NCBI GenBank assembly: GCA_907163375.1
Contig: CAJQUW010011056.1
Span: forward strand, 114,646 to 178,645
From: Prostheceraeus crozeri
Taxonomy: Eukaryota > Platyhelminthes > Polycladida > Euryleptidae
Length of the DNA stretch: 64,000 bases
Reading direction: 5' to 3'
Shown here: one piece after another, positions 1 to 11,621 of the stretch
How the letters are laid out: the number at the start of each line of letters is the position of its first letter
Position numbering within the stretch: the stretch's first letter is position 1
Translations under genes and position numbers: made by a program
Notes under the pieces: generated by a model
The model's input: only the letters and a program-made list of their open reading frames with translations
Told to the model about the DNA's origin: nothing
The model's database searches: none

Positions 1-49
1 AATCCTTTTAAAAAATATAGGCGGTACAAAGCTATATAAAAATTGATCA

Positions 50-215
50 GCGCGTCTATGATTTCGTTAAATGATTGAATCAACAAATCTATAAAAATAT
101 ACATTAGTGCGCCTATGATTGTGTTAAGAATCAACAAATCTATAAAGAATACAACGTTGCATCTGTGATTGCGTTACCAGAAAACAAGTCTATATAATAA
201 AACATCACTGATAGA
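50..215. repeat. Degenerate tandem repeat, about 55 bp x 3
   Basis: Three imperfect units follow one another. Each begins with a gcGtcTaTGATT-like phrase, runs through a cGTTA motif, then caacaaatctataaa, and ends in an AT-rich stretch. The third unit contains tgattgcgttacc, one base different from the tgattccgttacc motif iterated inside the transposon at 26901-30658; that resemblance may be chance. The array lies downstream of the hAT transposase gene on the minus strand and may be its 3' flank. The rest of 1-347 is AT-rich and holds nothing else I recognise. Confidence 0.55.
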
Positions 216-347
216 CAAATGATCACTATCAATAAAAACACGTCAAGTATAAACAATCTAGCTCACTGAAATCTGTCCTTAAAAACAATCCGATAAAAAA
301 TTCTTCTTTGGCAAAAACAATTCTTTAAATAGTCTAAAAATTTACGT

Positions 348-2483
348 TCATGATTCTTCATCATCACTAGCACTATCGTGCTCATGTGACTGGAAGTATC
401 GCCGGGATGAGCTTCGAGCTAAGTCGATGAGGGACTGAGTTACTGAAAAATGTTGTAATCCATCGATATTTTTCAAGTGAGATCGCACTCGCCGGATACC
501 GTTCAGAGTTTCGGGTTGGAGACGATTTCTCTCCTTTGTGACTACGGCTGCATTTACACTAAATCCTCTTTCCTCAGCAGCATTATGTGGCTGAATACAA
601 AGCAATGCCTGCACAAGAACTTTGATCAGCGGATATTTGTGCTTTTCGAATATCTTGCTCCAATAAGCATCTAGCCGTTCTTCTTTGAGTGGCTGAATAT
701 CATTGTTGATTGCCAGCTGTTTCCATTCCTCGATTAATGGTTGCATGTCATCAACTTTTATTGTGGGAATGAGACCTGCAAGAAACGTCAAGTTTCTCAA
801 TTTTGTTGTCTTGTCCTTATCCGACTGAAACGTGCGGTTTTGTGGACACAGCAATGTCAACTTTCGCCACAAACGCATGTGTTCTTTTTGATCAAGTTTG
901 AGATTGCTCATGGTTGCGTGGAAAGCCTACAAATAAAAAGCCTTCGCTCCGAGTTTGAAATGGGTCATTTCGGCAGATTCCAAATTTTTCAGACATAAAC
1001 GTTCGGTTCGGTGACCAATGTCAACGTCTGATGAGTGATTTTCAGGGGCCGTGCTTGATGTTGAAATCTTCGACACGACGATGTCTTCACAGACAGAAGG
1101 CAGCAAAAATCGTCCGCCTAGAAAAGCCATCATACCACAAATTCTATACACATACTCCGGCCCAATGGGATCGTCTCTCTGTAAAAATAATTACATTTCT
1201 TGAAATAGGGGAAGTGCTTCCGATAGAAAAAGGAGGTAGATGTCTGTCTTCTTTGATGCAAATGCGCTGCGAAGTCGCTCATACCGATCATTCTTTGCCA
1301 AATCTGCCAATCCTTTTTTGGATAAATAGTGGACGAAATAGGTTCGAAGCGCATCAAGGAGCGTGAGAACTCGATTCACAAAATGAGGTAAGGTCAAAAA
1401 CCTCGTCCCACTATGATCAACTAGTTTCAAGTTCGGTAAATCCAGCTCGTCTCGCAGAGCAGCGAATTCTTCGGATCTGAAAGCTTGCCCTTTGAAGAAA
1501 TACTTCATGTCGAGTGCAAATTGAAGCACATTGAATTTCAGTTTGCCCATAGCTTTTTCCACGCAGTTGTGCAATGTATGTAGCTTGCAAGAACCAAAGT
1601 CTATAACATCCGGATTAGAAGATATGAACAGTTTTATGAAGGCTGTCATAACATGCGGCCCGTCGCGGTTGATGGCAAGTACGTTTTTGGCTGAGATGTT
1701 CACGGTTTTCAGAAAATTCATTACTTCAGCATGAATTATCTCAGCACTACAAAGTTTGGGTGGCGCTCGGTGTCCTGCAAGAGCCTCAATCACATCTTTC
1801 CGGTCTATTTTCATGTAAATCGAGGTCAGAAATTCTACACGGATTCTTTGCTGATTGGAGCACCAAAAAATAGCAGTCAAATCGAGCTGCTTGTACCCTG
1901 ATGAATTGTTCGTCTCATCTAGGCAAAGTGTGAACAAACCACACCTTAAGGCGGCATAAAGTTCCTCCGACAGATATGGGACTACTGCCTTTGTGATGAG
2001 GTAGGTTGCTTTCGTTTTCCCACACGAGAAATTTGATGCTAACACATCATTAGGAAACATTTTCCTGAAAAGACCTTTGGAATGTGATGCTTCCGATGCG
2101 GCATTGAATGATGTGCGACTGGCAATGAATACTGACCATAAAACTTCGCTTTTCAATTGTAAGTCTTGCTTTTCTTTTAAGCTGGTACTCTTTGCAACTG
2201 CCTCAAACATAGTACTTTGATTAATCCTTGCAGCCATATTGTCTTTATGCTTAGCAACTTTACAATGCTTTGTTACTGATGTGAACCCATCAGAAATCGA
2301 AAAGGAAGTACCACACCATAAACATTTTGCTTTGTAGTCATCCCCAGGAACGGATCTGAGATACATGGATACTTTGCAATCATTAGGATGTAATCTTTCT
2401 CCCCATTCTTCTTTATATTTCTGCTTTCGCTGAGGTATCACACACGTCCTGGAACAAGAAAAACACTGTAACTGATGGGTCAC
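348..2483 (-). pseudogene. hAT-superfamily transposase, one frame with two in-frame stops
   Basis: The three open stretches (2483-1191, 1151-927 and 911-348) are in the same reading frame, separated only by a TAA near 1191 and a TAG near 927. The first carries a BED-type zinc finger (C54, C57, H73, H79 of that ORF), the first catalytic aspartate in LCLDETNN (D189), the second in INRDGP (D274) and the C-x2-H-x2-H box after it. The last carries the hAT C-terminal dimerisation domain, recognisable by HNAAEERGFS followed by KERNRLQPETLNG. In the family this enzyme cuts and pastes DNA in the nucleus. Each stop is preceded by a pyrimidine-rich stretch ending in AG, so very short spliced segments cannot be excluded, but nonsense decay is simpler. 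Terminal repeats were not found. Total about 710 codons. Confidence 0.85.
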
Positions 2484-2615
2484 TTTGCTATAACCGATGA
2501 ATCAAGTAGAAAGATAAATCTGAAGAAATACATGGCGATATACATGAAACACTAGCGATTCGATTCAATTGCGATTCTGAATATAAAATCAAATTTATCG
2601 GTTTTGCCAAATAAT

Positions 2616-2822
2616 TCAGAGATGAGAAGTAATAAGGTAATGTTGATGTAGTGGTCTCATAGTGCTACCAATATAAATCTTATTACATATGTTGCATTTT
2701 ATTCTGTAGACTACTTTGGTTCTGTTGCAGATCTTTTCGTTTTTAATGGGACACGTTTTCATCCTGCACTCTGTGAATTTTTTTTTCAGATGGTTTCTCA
2801 AGAATTGAGATTTGTGACACAA
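2616..2822 (-). pseudogene. GIY-YIG endonuclease-like fragment, probably Penelope-like
   Basis: A 68-residue open frame contains RTKVVYRIKCNICNKIYIGS followed by T.RPLHQ. This matches the pattern of a GIY-YIG nuclease core (VVY-I ... C-x2-C ... YIGST-R-L--R) as found at the C terminus of Penelope-like retroelements and some other retroelements. The cysteine pair before IYIGST is typical of the retroelement versions. No reverse-transcriptase domain of that element was found next to it; the RT sequence to the right lies on the other strand and belongs to a different family. It is a fragment of about a third of a normal domain plus linker. Assignment to Penelope rather than another GIY-YIG-bearing element is inference. 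Confidence 0.55.
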
Positions 2823-3018
2823 TCGGACATTTTTCTACCTTCTGCTCTAATGATCCTTTTTATACGATCCAGAACCGGATGATAGCCTTGGATATAAGGT
2901 CGCAATATATAGTTGCATTAACATATATTTTCAATAGGCCTACGATCAAAGTACTTGACTTTCACACAACATTAATTGTAAATTATATCGAGCCGAGGCA
3001 TATTCAGTTATATGTAGT

Positions 3019-3771
3019 TTGCATTTTATTGAATCTGTCAATGCGACTGCTCATCAACAATTTTGTGTTGGACAGGAAGCTGGATGCGAAGTTGCTATCC
3101 GTGTAGTTAGAGATTTGTTTGAAGATGATTCAAATCATGGTATCATTCAAATAGACGCTAAGATGCCTACAATTCAATCAATGCATAGCATCAGAATCAT
3201 TTGTCCAGATGCAGCGACATAATTATATAATAAACACCTATATTCAATCATCTAGAATTATTGTCAACAGAAAGAACAACTCAATGTGACCCAATTGATG
3301 AGCATGTCTGCGATAGGATTGAAGCCTCTATTATGAATGCTTAGTTCGGATAACACTAATGTTCATCCGATTGGTTCGCTGATGATGTGACTGCTGTTGG
3401 CACTATTTCGCACCTAAAATTGTGGTGGAAATTTATTCTTTGTCCTGGACCTTTTAATGATTATCATTAAGGCCTAAATGAATCGAAATCATGGCTTATT
3501 ACCAAATCAAAAAATGAAGAATTTGCCAAAACAGAGTTTCGTGACTATGAAATAAGAATTTCAATTGAAGGAAGTCGTCATCTCGGTGCGAAGGAACGAA
3601 CGAAAATAGAATATTTTATGTTCAATCAAAGGTTAAAGAGTGGACAATTGGGAACTTTGTCCATCATTGCTCAAACGCAGTCTCATCCAGCATATTCTGC
3701 CTTTCTTTATGGCTTAGTGATATAATGCGAACTATGCCTGGTATTTTTGAAGCCACTTGATGAATCAACTG
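3019..3771 (+). pseudogene. RT-domain remnant of the split retroelement (first piece)
   Basis: The open stretch 3019-3222 contains HQQFCVGQEAGCEVAIRVVR and IQIDAKMP, matching the region up to and including RT motif A of the GQEAGCE family. About 150 bases further, WFADDVTAVG (near 3369-3400) is RT motif C with both aspartates, followed by the thumb-side phrases KSWLIT, EGSRHLGA and SIIAQTQSHPAYSAF. The product would have been a reverse transcriptase making cDNA of the element. The reading frame is broken several times. The piece stops at the hAT inserted at 3772. Confidence 0.65.
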
Positions 3772-5766
3772 CAGTGTTCGTACTGGCCGATTTCGCATTT
3801 TTCGCGCCCCGCCCTGCGATTCGCGCCCCCAACTAATTGGTCTAAGATACATGTATGCACGAGCGTAAGGTCAATACATACATTTTTCAAACATAATGTA
3901 TATGGAATTCATATAGGCATATTTACGGGTCAATTTCATAGGTCTATGACGATTTACAGCATTTATTAGATACCTTTGATGGAGTAGATGAAAACATAAT
4001 TGATTAATGGATGGCCCTGCATGGAGCAGACAACCACATGATATTAATGAGATCATATACGAACATATAAGTACGTTATAATGTATTCATTCTAATTCGG
4101 TACTATAATATTTCCGCAACGTTGAATCAAATGAGCCTAAGGAACCCCGAAAATGCCTTTTCCAGTTCCAATTGGCTAGGATTTGGTTGTGGGGCCTTAG
4201 AAAAATGCCCGAAATCACTACAACCAAATCTGGGCCAAATGGAACCGAACCAAAGCCTAAAATCGGGGTGTTAGGGCCTGTCATACCTGACATTTTCTCG
4301 GTGTAGTCAACGTCTTCGTTAAAATAACGTCGCTACACTTTCCATCTGGTACTGAAATGTAACATAAAAAGTTTCATTAATACACCGTAAGAGTTTATGC
4401 CCTATTTTCCTTGTGATTTAAATGAAGAAAAGATCAGAAATGAAAGTACACATGTAAGCAGTTTCATTCAATCAGGTACATGATGATCGAGCTGTGTTGA
4501 ATCAAAATGCTGTCTAAAAGCGCTAGGCACTGATAAAGAAAATATCACTTCAATTTATTGGGAGAAATAACTTTCAGTTCTTCATGTGCTTTTCGCCTCA
4601 AAGTACTAGTCATGAGCTTCTCAGCTACTGCTCGTTCCTTTTCTTCCATCTTCTCCTTCTCATCAAGCAGAGCTTTAAGGTGGTCCTCCTCTTCCTTTAA
4701 TGACCGTAATGCCTCCTCCTGCATTTTCACGAGGCTTTCTTTCCGTTTTATGATATCGCTGATTCGCTTTTCGTTGTTTTTGAGACCGGACTCTAACTCA
4801 TTCATCTTTGAATCATTTTTCTTCTGATTTTCGAAAGTTTTTAATATATCCTTCTCTGCTGCCTTCTTCTTCCTTGCTGCCTCTTCCTCCATCTCGCTCT
4901 TCAAACGCAGCTCATATGCTTGTTTGGCTTTGGCAACTTTCTCCAAAAGTGCCTGTGTCACTTCGAAGTTTCGCGATGAGATATTATTCGATGCCATGGC
5001 GCTCTTAATAACGACGATCGCATTTATTGTAGTTGCGGACAGGTTACTCCGTTTCTTTGTCACTAGATCAGGCAGCAAACAGAACACCCTCTCCACTTCT
5101 GCGTTTCCGTGGGGTAATGTCATCGTGACTCGAGCCAGACGACTCAGAGTTGGCATCTTTGAGGACATTTTCTGCCAGTATTCTCCAATGTCCATTGGCT
5201 TCTCTGTTGTACCTTGGAGGAGTCGAGCTTCAACTTCAAGAGTAGAAATCTCGTTTTGAGGAACAATTTGGGGAAAGCACTTCGCAAGAGTCTTCGCCCA
5301 GTTCTCCAGGTCAGCATCGTTCGAATGATGTGGGGAAAGAAATTGGCACGATTGAAGCACATCATTTTCAAACGGTAAGTACTTGAGGAGCTTTTCAGTT
5401 CCCCTCCTGAAGAATCGCTTCACCCTTTCAAAAATGTAATACGCAATGATAAATAGTCCCTCAATAAAATGTAGAACAAGCAGTGATGATTACGGTATGT
5501 CGTAGTAGGTTTACAGACTATTCCTATCTGTTATTGTCATGTCAGGAAGGCATTTTCTGGAATAAGAAGGAAAATATTCAATTCTATTACTGTCATCAAT
5601 CTGATACATAGTCGTAGACACATCTAACAGTTCCCAGTGATATATTATAGTCAAATATTTTTTGGGGAGCGAAAATATATGGGACAATATTGGGGCGCGA
5701 AAATATTTTCGGAATTTTCGCGCCCGCCTTCATTTTTCGCGCATTCGCGCCCCAGTACGAACACTG
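3772..5766. mobile_element. Internally deleted hAT transposon with short TSD
   Basis: Ends form a 15-bp inverted repeat: CAGTGTTCGTACTGG at 3772-3786 and its complement at 5752-5766. Both ends carry further tttcgcgcccc-type subterminal motifs (3791-3835 and 5690-5752), partly palindromic. The pentamer aactg abuts both termini (3767-3771 and 5767-5771), so the target duplication is 5 bp rather than the usual 8. The only coding remnant is the transposase C terminus on the minus strand (4545-5423); the DDE core is missing, so this copy is non-autonomous. It sits inside the older reverse-transcriptase element. Between 3850 and 4540 I see no gene. Confidence 0.8.
4545..5423 (-). pseudogene. hAT transposase C-terminal part with long coiled-coil tail
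   Basis: A 292-residue open frame. Residues about 95-145 are the hATC dimerisation domain (LPHGNAEVERVF, then KKRSNLSATTINAIV). Residues about 165-275 are a Lys/Glu-rich coiled coil with dense heptads (KMQEEALRSLKEEEDHLKAL), an unusual extension for hAT transposases, which normally end soon after hATC. The frame runs open upstream of the chosen ATG for a short way but no BED finger or catalytic aspartate is present within the element, so the N-terminal two thirds are deleted. A related decayed protein with the same SHGNSEVDR signature and coiled tail lies at 24.2-26.1 kb, in another hAT with a short target duplication. Confidence 0.8.
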
Positions 5767-6256
5767 AACTGACAAATTCTTACACACAGTATTACAGAAT
5801 TAAAACTTCAATAGTGATGAAAGGAAAACATATTCTCTTCCTTCAAGATTTGTTGGTATAATGCTATCGCTCCCTCTCAGAGATGCGACAAAATCTATGA
5901 AGATTCAAGACTTGCTACTAATGTTACTGTGAGGAAAAAGATGCCAAAATAAAATGTCTTCATTGATGATAAAATTCAAAAAGAAAAATTGAAAAGCAAC
6001 ATAATGAAAAACCGAAGAAAGGGAAATCAGAAGTAGAGGTAGCAGCTTGTGAAAACGGCGCCTCTATATGATTGACTGTCCTGCCAATTAAGTCAAACGG
6101 TTTTTCTTAAACAAGCAGGAATTTTGGGATGCCACACGAATTCGGTATGGTATTCTTCTAGAGCGTATGCCAACCACTTGTGTTTGTGGCAAGCCTTTCG
6201 ACATCCAGCATGTGCAATCTTGTCCGAGAGGGGGTTCCATTATCAACCGACACAAT
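5767..6256 (+). pseudogene. Split retroelement, middle piece with Cys-rich segment
   Basis: Lies between the right end of the hAT and the left end of the Harbinger. Near 6120-6250 the plus strand reads EFWDATRIRYGILLERMP followed by TTCVCGKPFDIQHVQSC and a glycine pair. In this RT family such a segment follows the polymerase and probably forms a small zinc-binding fold. The stretch before it (5800-6060) is Lys-rich and decayed. Function of the Cys-rich piece is not established; the family match is from memory of the pattern, not a search. Confidence 0.55.
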
Positions 6257-6584
6257 GGGCCGTATGCATAAAAATGAGAAATTCTTTTTCTTGAATTATT
6301 CTGAGAGTTTCTTAAAACTTTTCTTAAAACTGAGACATGCTTAAAACTTTGCGCTCAGGATGAGAAATTCTTATCAGAAGAATTTCTCAGGTGACTCTGA
6401 GATTTAGATGATGATATGCACAAAAACAGATTTTGAGATTTTCTTATGAAAATCTTATAACTTTGTGAGCTGCTATTTTATTGCTTACTCTACCGACGAT
6501 GTACATAAATCGATGTTGTTGTGGAAACTTGACGGCACATCGCTTTGCAGCATAGTTCACAACCGCTAGCATTCTCCTTTCGTC

Positions 6585-9500
6585 ATGTTGAGCTTGAACG
6601 TTGTCCTCAAGAGGCGCATTTACAATGAGCGCAGGTGTGTGGCCTCAGATGCTCAGTATAAAGCATTGCATCGCTTTGATCGAGAAAACGTTCAGTGGTT
6701 GGCGTCACATCTATTTCCTTCGTCTGAATCAAGAGGTGGAGCGGTTTCATCCACACAGAAGGTAGAAATCACTCTAGGATATCTTGCAAATCCTGGATTC
6801 CAGAGTCACATCGCTGAACAGACTGGTTTTCATCAGTGCACTGTATCCAGAACGATAAATGAAACAGTTACACTGATTGCCGCAATGGCAGATAGTTGGA
6901 TACGTTTTCCAACAACTGCTAATGAAAAGCAAACAGCGAAAGAAAATTGGTTTGCAAAAATGGGGTTTCCCTCTTGCATAGGGGCCATTGATTGTAGCCA
7001 TGTGAAAATCGACAAGCCCAGTGGATCATTCGGAGACGAGTATATCAACAGAAAAGGATATCCATCTTTAAATGTTCAAGCTACATGCAATGAAAAATGG
7101 GTGTTCACAAGCATTGATGTCAGCTGGCCAGGATCGGTTCATGACAACAGGATCTTCAAAAATTCTCAACTTTTTAGGTAAGTACCGATGTCAATCACGC
7201 TTACTCAGTCATCCGGCTGCAATCAATTATATAATTTATATATTAATTATATATAGTAATTATATAATTAATTGAGGCCTTATGCCAATCACAGAGATAA
7301 AAGGGCATTGTTCAAGGACTATGCAATCGCCTTTTCTGATGTTTTGATCCATTCTCCCACAGTGTTGGCAAAAAACCCATTTTTACGATTAAAACCCAAA
7401 AAAACCAAAATCTTGGGTTTAATTGGGTTTTTTGTTTTTATACTTTTTATCATTAAAATGACATCTTTGAGTATGATAAGACATCATTTACTCTCTTCTA
7501 TAACAAGAAGGCCTTGTCCGGGCTACGGGCTGTCTACAAAAGTCCTCATCAGCTACTCTAGAGAGGAACTTTCGCTTGTATGGGCGAATGTAGCCGAAGG
7601 TAAGGTTGATAGATGGAGAGTTTACCCTTTTCTCAATCAATGTTGTAAATCTTGAATATTTAAGCTGATTTCAACTATTCGGTATCTTACATAATGTCTA
7701 GTTTTTGTCTCAATCTCTAGTGTCTCAATCAATTAGGCTACTTCTTTCTCACTTCAGTAAAATTTGCCATCTGACACGCATGACTCATCAGTTGCTATAT
7801 GACGTTAGATCAAAATGCATGACAAGCATTTGGCTTCTGAGTTAGTTGTTATTAACAACCAATGAATCATAGGGCTACGCGTCAGAAGGCAAATTGTATT
7901 GAACTGGGAGGTTAAGTGAAGGGAACAGTTAGTCATTTGGCACTGTTTTCAGCACGCGCTATTGGGACCATAATCTGTAATGCCGAAGACAAATCTCGCA
8001 CGTGGTCGTCAAGCTGATCCGTTATGGTCGCTAGTGATCCCAATTGGAGACGGAAAGAAGCACGTTTCGTGCCAGAAATGCATGAAAGTTTTGACGGCGA
8101 AAATCGAGCGGGTCAAGGCTCACGTCAGCGGCTGCGTTATGGAGCATCCATCTCCTCGTGAATGCTCTTCCACGGGTTTCACCACGATTTTCCCCCCAAC
8201 CCAGGGAGTTGCGTTGCTAACTTCAAGTCCGACCCAGCCTCCGATGTCAACTCATAGCGACGAAGTTATGATAACTGCACCGCCGCCGAAGCGCTCTCGT
8301 CAGCCTAACTTACAATCCATTGTTTCGTCGACATCCGAAGAACAACTTGATGCGATGAAGCATCAATTCGCGAAGGTGTTTTACAAACACAGCATTCCCT
8401 TCAACGTTGCAGAAGATCCGGAGTTCAAGAAAGCAATCGGAATGCTCCGTCCAGGTCTTGAGGAAAAGTTCTTCACACGCAAAGGTAAGAAAAGGCAGGT
8501 AAAATTCTTGATAATTCCTACGATGAGGCAGAAAAGATGATGGAAGATGCTCTGAGTGGTAAACGAGTCATCATGACCCAAGATGGTTGGTCATCGATCC
8601 ACAATCATCCGGTGATTGCGACAACGCTGACAGCGACAACGCTAAAGCAGGCCTACCCATTGGACTGTAAAGAGATCACCAGTGAAATCAAGACTGCTCA
8701 GTTCTGCTTCGACTTAGCTAAAGACAGCATATTGGGCGCTGAGGAAAGGTTCAATTGCGTTATTGTGGGCTTCGTCAGCGACAATGAGGCAAAAATGGTC
8801 AAACTGAGGGAACTCCTTCTCACGTGGCGTCCTTCATTGGTTGTCTACGATTGCGCCAGCCACTACCTCAACTTGGTTCAGTCAGAGTCTGTCCCAAGTA
8901 ATTTGATGGCCTCGATTCGCGAGGTACAAAAGCATTTCTCGAACAACCATAGAGCAAGCGGGATGCTGCGAGACGCGGGAGGACTGATCCCCCAATTGGA
9001 CAATAACACGCGCTGGACCTCACAACGAGCGATGCTTGACACTTTCATCAGGAATCATGACAAGTAAGTAGGCTTATTATTACTAAGCATACTCCGTTTC
9101 AATATTTTGTGTTTTTGTTAAAATTTAATTTAACCATTGCATTGTAAAGATATTAGCGAATTCATTAACGCATAAAATATCATGTCCAATATATTTTTCC
9201 TTCCTCTCCCTGCATATCATTCATTTCATTTTTCTAACTTTTTGTATAGTTATAAAAGCCAAAAGTCAAATTTAAAACATATTTTGAACTGATAAACAAA
9301 CAGAAAATTTAATCTAATTAAATAGAAATTATTTTAATATCTTAAATATACCTTATTTTACAATCTGCTATATATTAATTTTACCTACTTTTATTGGACA
9401 GGTACTCCAGCATTCGAGAGAAGGTCACTCTACCGGATAGCATCCGCAAAATCGTGGACAACAGGGCGGTACTTTATGAAGCAAAGAGCCTACTCACTCA

Positions 9501-11013
9501 GCTCGACAAGTTGTCCGCTGCATTGAACTTAATTCAAGGCGACACTTGTTCCCTAGCAGAAGCTTGCGGATGCTGGCTTGAGTTGTGTGAGGACATCGAG
9601 ATGCCCTTACAAACGAAGGCGACGCTTAAGAAACGCTTCGACAAGGCGTGCACTCCGGCGCATGTCCTGGCGCTTCTAACCGGCGATGACGAGCATGTCA
9701 AGCTAGTCAATGAGGAGATGTGAAGACTGAGCTCCGTGCTTGGTTGGAGGATCGTGGCCTCTTGGCAGCGTTTGCACATTTTGAAGTGCAAGACGAGGAC
9801 GCTTTCCCACGCCATGCATTCGGCAACGTGCGAGCCAAAATGCTCCCAGCAAAATTCGGGCGTTGGGTCCTTCAAACTTCCAGCCAAATTACCGATCCGG
9901 TACGTGTTATCCTTGAACTAATCGAGACGGTTCATCTCTGCCCAGCCTCATCGGCTTCCGTGGAGAGAGACTTCAGCCTCTACGGACGAATGCAGACCAA
10001 AGCAAGAAGCCGTCTCGGAATAGCGAAAGTGGCGAAGATGGTAAAAATTGTTAAGCTTCTTCGTGGCCAGGTGGACCACATGGACGATGAACTCAGAGAA
10101 TTTGACGAATGCTTGTAATTGTAAAGTTGTAAAAGTTGGTAATTGTTATTGTAATTGCTTGCAATTGTCAATTCGTTAATTTTGATAGGTCTACTTTAGT
10201 TATATTGCATTACAAATAAACTTAATTTAAATAAGATATATAGTACCTATCAAAGTCAACTAAAATTGGGAAAATCCAAATGTCATTAAGTAAAAATTTT
10301 AAAAAAATTAAAAAAACCCAAAAAAAACAAATTTTTACGGATTAAAACCCCAAAAAACCCATGGGTTTTATTGGGTTGCCAACACTGTTCTCCCACAATC
10401 GGCTGTAATCGGCGTTATTGCGTCATTAATTCTAAAGAAGATCGAACATTTTCGCTGTCATTAAAATTTCTAGTCGTGCTTCCGGATTGGGCAACTTTAA
10501 GTAGACCCATTCTGCTGCTCAGCCCACATGAAATTGAAAAGTTAGCAGGGTTGATTAGAATAATTTCTTTTTTACAGACACTTGCGTGAAGAATCTTCTG
10601 GAAGTTCAATGATTCTGGGAGATGAAGGATATGGTATAGCACCTTTCCTCATGGTTCCGTACTCGAATCCGACAACAAATGCACATGTGATTTTCAATAA
10701 AGCCCACAAAGAAAATCGCATTGTCATTGAACAGACTTTTGGACAATGGAAGCGACGTTTTCCGATTCTCAGATACGGTATTCGCCTGAAATTAGAGCGT
10801 GCTCCGTCATGTGTTGTGGCATGCGCTGTGCTTAATAATATTGCGAAATATCTCGGAGATGATGACAACTTTGAGGAGTTTGAAAATATCGATGAGGATA
10901 TGGTCTTGCTTTTCAATAACAATGCTGATTTTAATGACAACGACTTGAGACGCACCGGACAAGTTCGACGTGATGAATTGGCCAACAGTCTAGTGCAGCT
11001 GTCGACAGTTTGA
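6585..11013 (+). CDS. PIF/Harbinger transposase (spliced: 6585-7177 and 10578-11013)
   Basis: DDE nuclease of the nuclease/HARBI1 family, which cleaves and rejoins transposon ends in the nucleus. Exon 1 includes a helix-turn-helix-like stretch (residues about 75-100, HIAEQTGFHQCTVSRTI), the first catalytic aspartate in IGAIDCSH (D136) and the second in WPGSVHDNRIF (D187). The donor TTTTTAG|GTAAGT at 7178 and the acceptor TTTTTTACAG at 10577 join the two open frames without a shift. Exon 2 supplies ILGDEGYG and the glutamate in NRIVIEQTFGQWKRRF (E249). The spliced product is about 342 residues with no stop, within the family's usual range. The ATG at 6585 is the first in frame; it may be slightly internal. 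Most of the 3.4-kb intron is the inserted hAT. It looks coding-competent, but expression is unknown. Confidence 0.82.
7360..10387 (+). mobile_element. hAT transposon inside the Harbinger intron
   Basis: Both ends begin with CAGTGTTGGCAA in inverted orientation (left 7360, right ending 10387). A perfect 8-bp target duplication, ttctccca, flanks it (7352-7359 and 10388-10395). Subterminal aaaacccaaaaaa-type motifs occur at both ends (7375-7430, 10300-10375). It encodes a BED-finger transposase on the plus strand. Its position entirely within the intron of the Harbinger transposase would leave that gene's coding sequence untouched. Left non-coding part 7430-7979 and right part 10119-10300 show no other gene. 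Confidence 0.92.
7980..10118 (+). pseudogene. hAT (BED-finger) transposase, nearly complete with small frame breaks
   Basis: Exon-like parts: 7980-8484, 8499-9063, 9402-9723 and 9720-10118. The first has a BED zinc finger (VSCQKCMKVL then KAHVSGC, residues about 30-55). The second has the first catalytic aspartate in MTQDGWSS and SDNEAKM followed by the YDCASHYLNLV box and NTRWTS. A GT-AG intron (GTAAGT at 9064, ATTGGACAG ending 9401) joins NHDK to YSSIREK in frame. The last has the hATC domain (CPASSASVERDFSLYGR). Two lesions remain: a 14-base GTAAGAAAAGGCAG block at 8485-8498 that shifts the frame, and a shift at about 9720 where the 9402-9723 frame meets a TGA. Otherwise full length, about 590 codons, so fairly young. 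Confidence 0.85.
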
Positions 11014-11621
11014 TAAAATATGTAAAAATCATCTTGTGGCTTTGTCATCTTGATTTTCTTTCAGCTCATCAACTTATGTCGTTTTCGTATTCATAGGCCT
11101 ACATGTGAGATACTAAACATTTTCAAGAATTCGACAGTTTTACTACCTGCATGATGAATTGATAGTCACCTAAAGCACCTGCTTTTATAGCCAATCTCTA
11201 GTCTAATGAACAGGCTTTTCATTTTTGTGTGGCGTGCCAGCATCTAATTTGAGAATTCCACTGAAATACAATAGGCTACTGTAGTGTATATAGATATGAC
11301 AGACGAAAATGCATCAAATTTACAGAAAAGGTCTTGCTATCTAGAGGACTTCTGTATAATCCTGAATTTTTACCTATTCGCAGGCCGCACCAGAGGATTC
11401 ACAACTTAGGAATTGTAATTTGATGAATTTTAAAATTTAGAAAGATGACATCTGATGATCCTAGAATCCGAGGAAGTGAAATTGCCTACATTGGTCTTTT
11501 TCTTCTCTTGTTCAAGACTTCATATTTACATTTCATGCAGCTTTTCTGATTTAGACTCCCTCATCCAGATTATACTGAAAACAAAGCAAAGCAAGCCAGA
11601 TTCAAATGCATCTATTTGCCG

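Noticed and set aside
4558-5259. Ser/Phe-rich frames on the plus strand
   Set aside because: Antisense shadows of the coiled-coil hAT tail on the minus strand.
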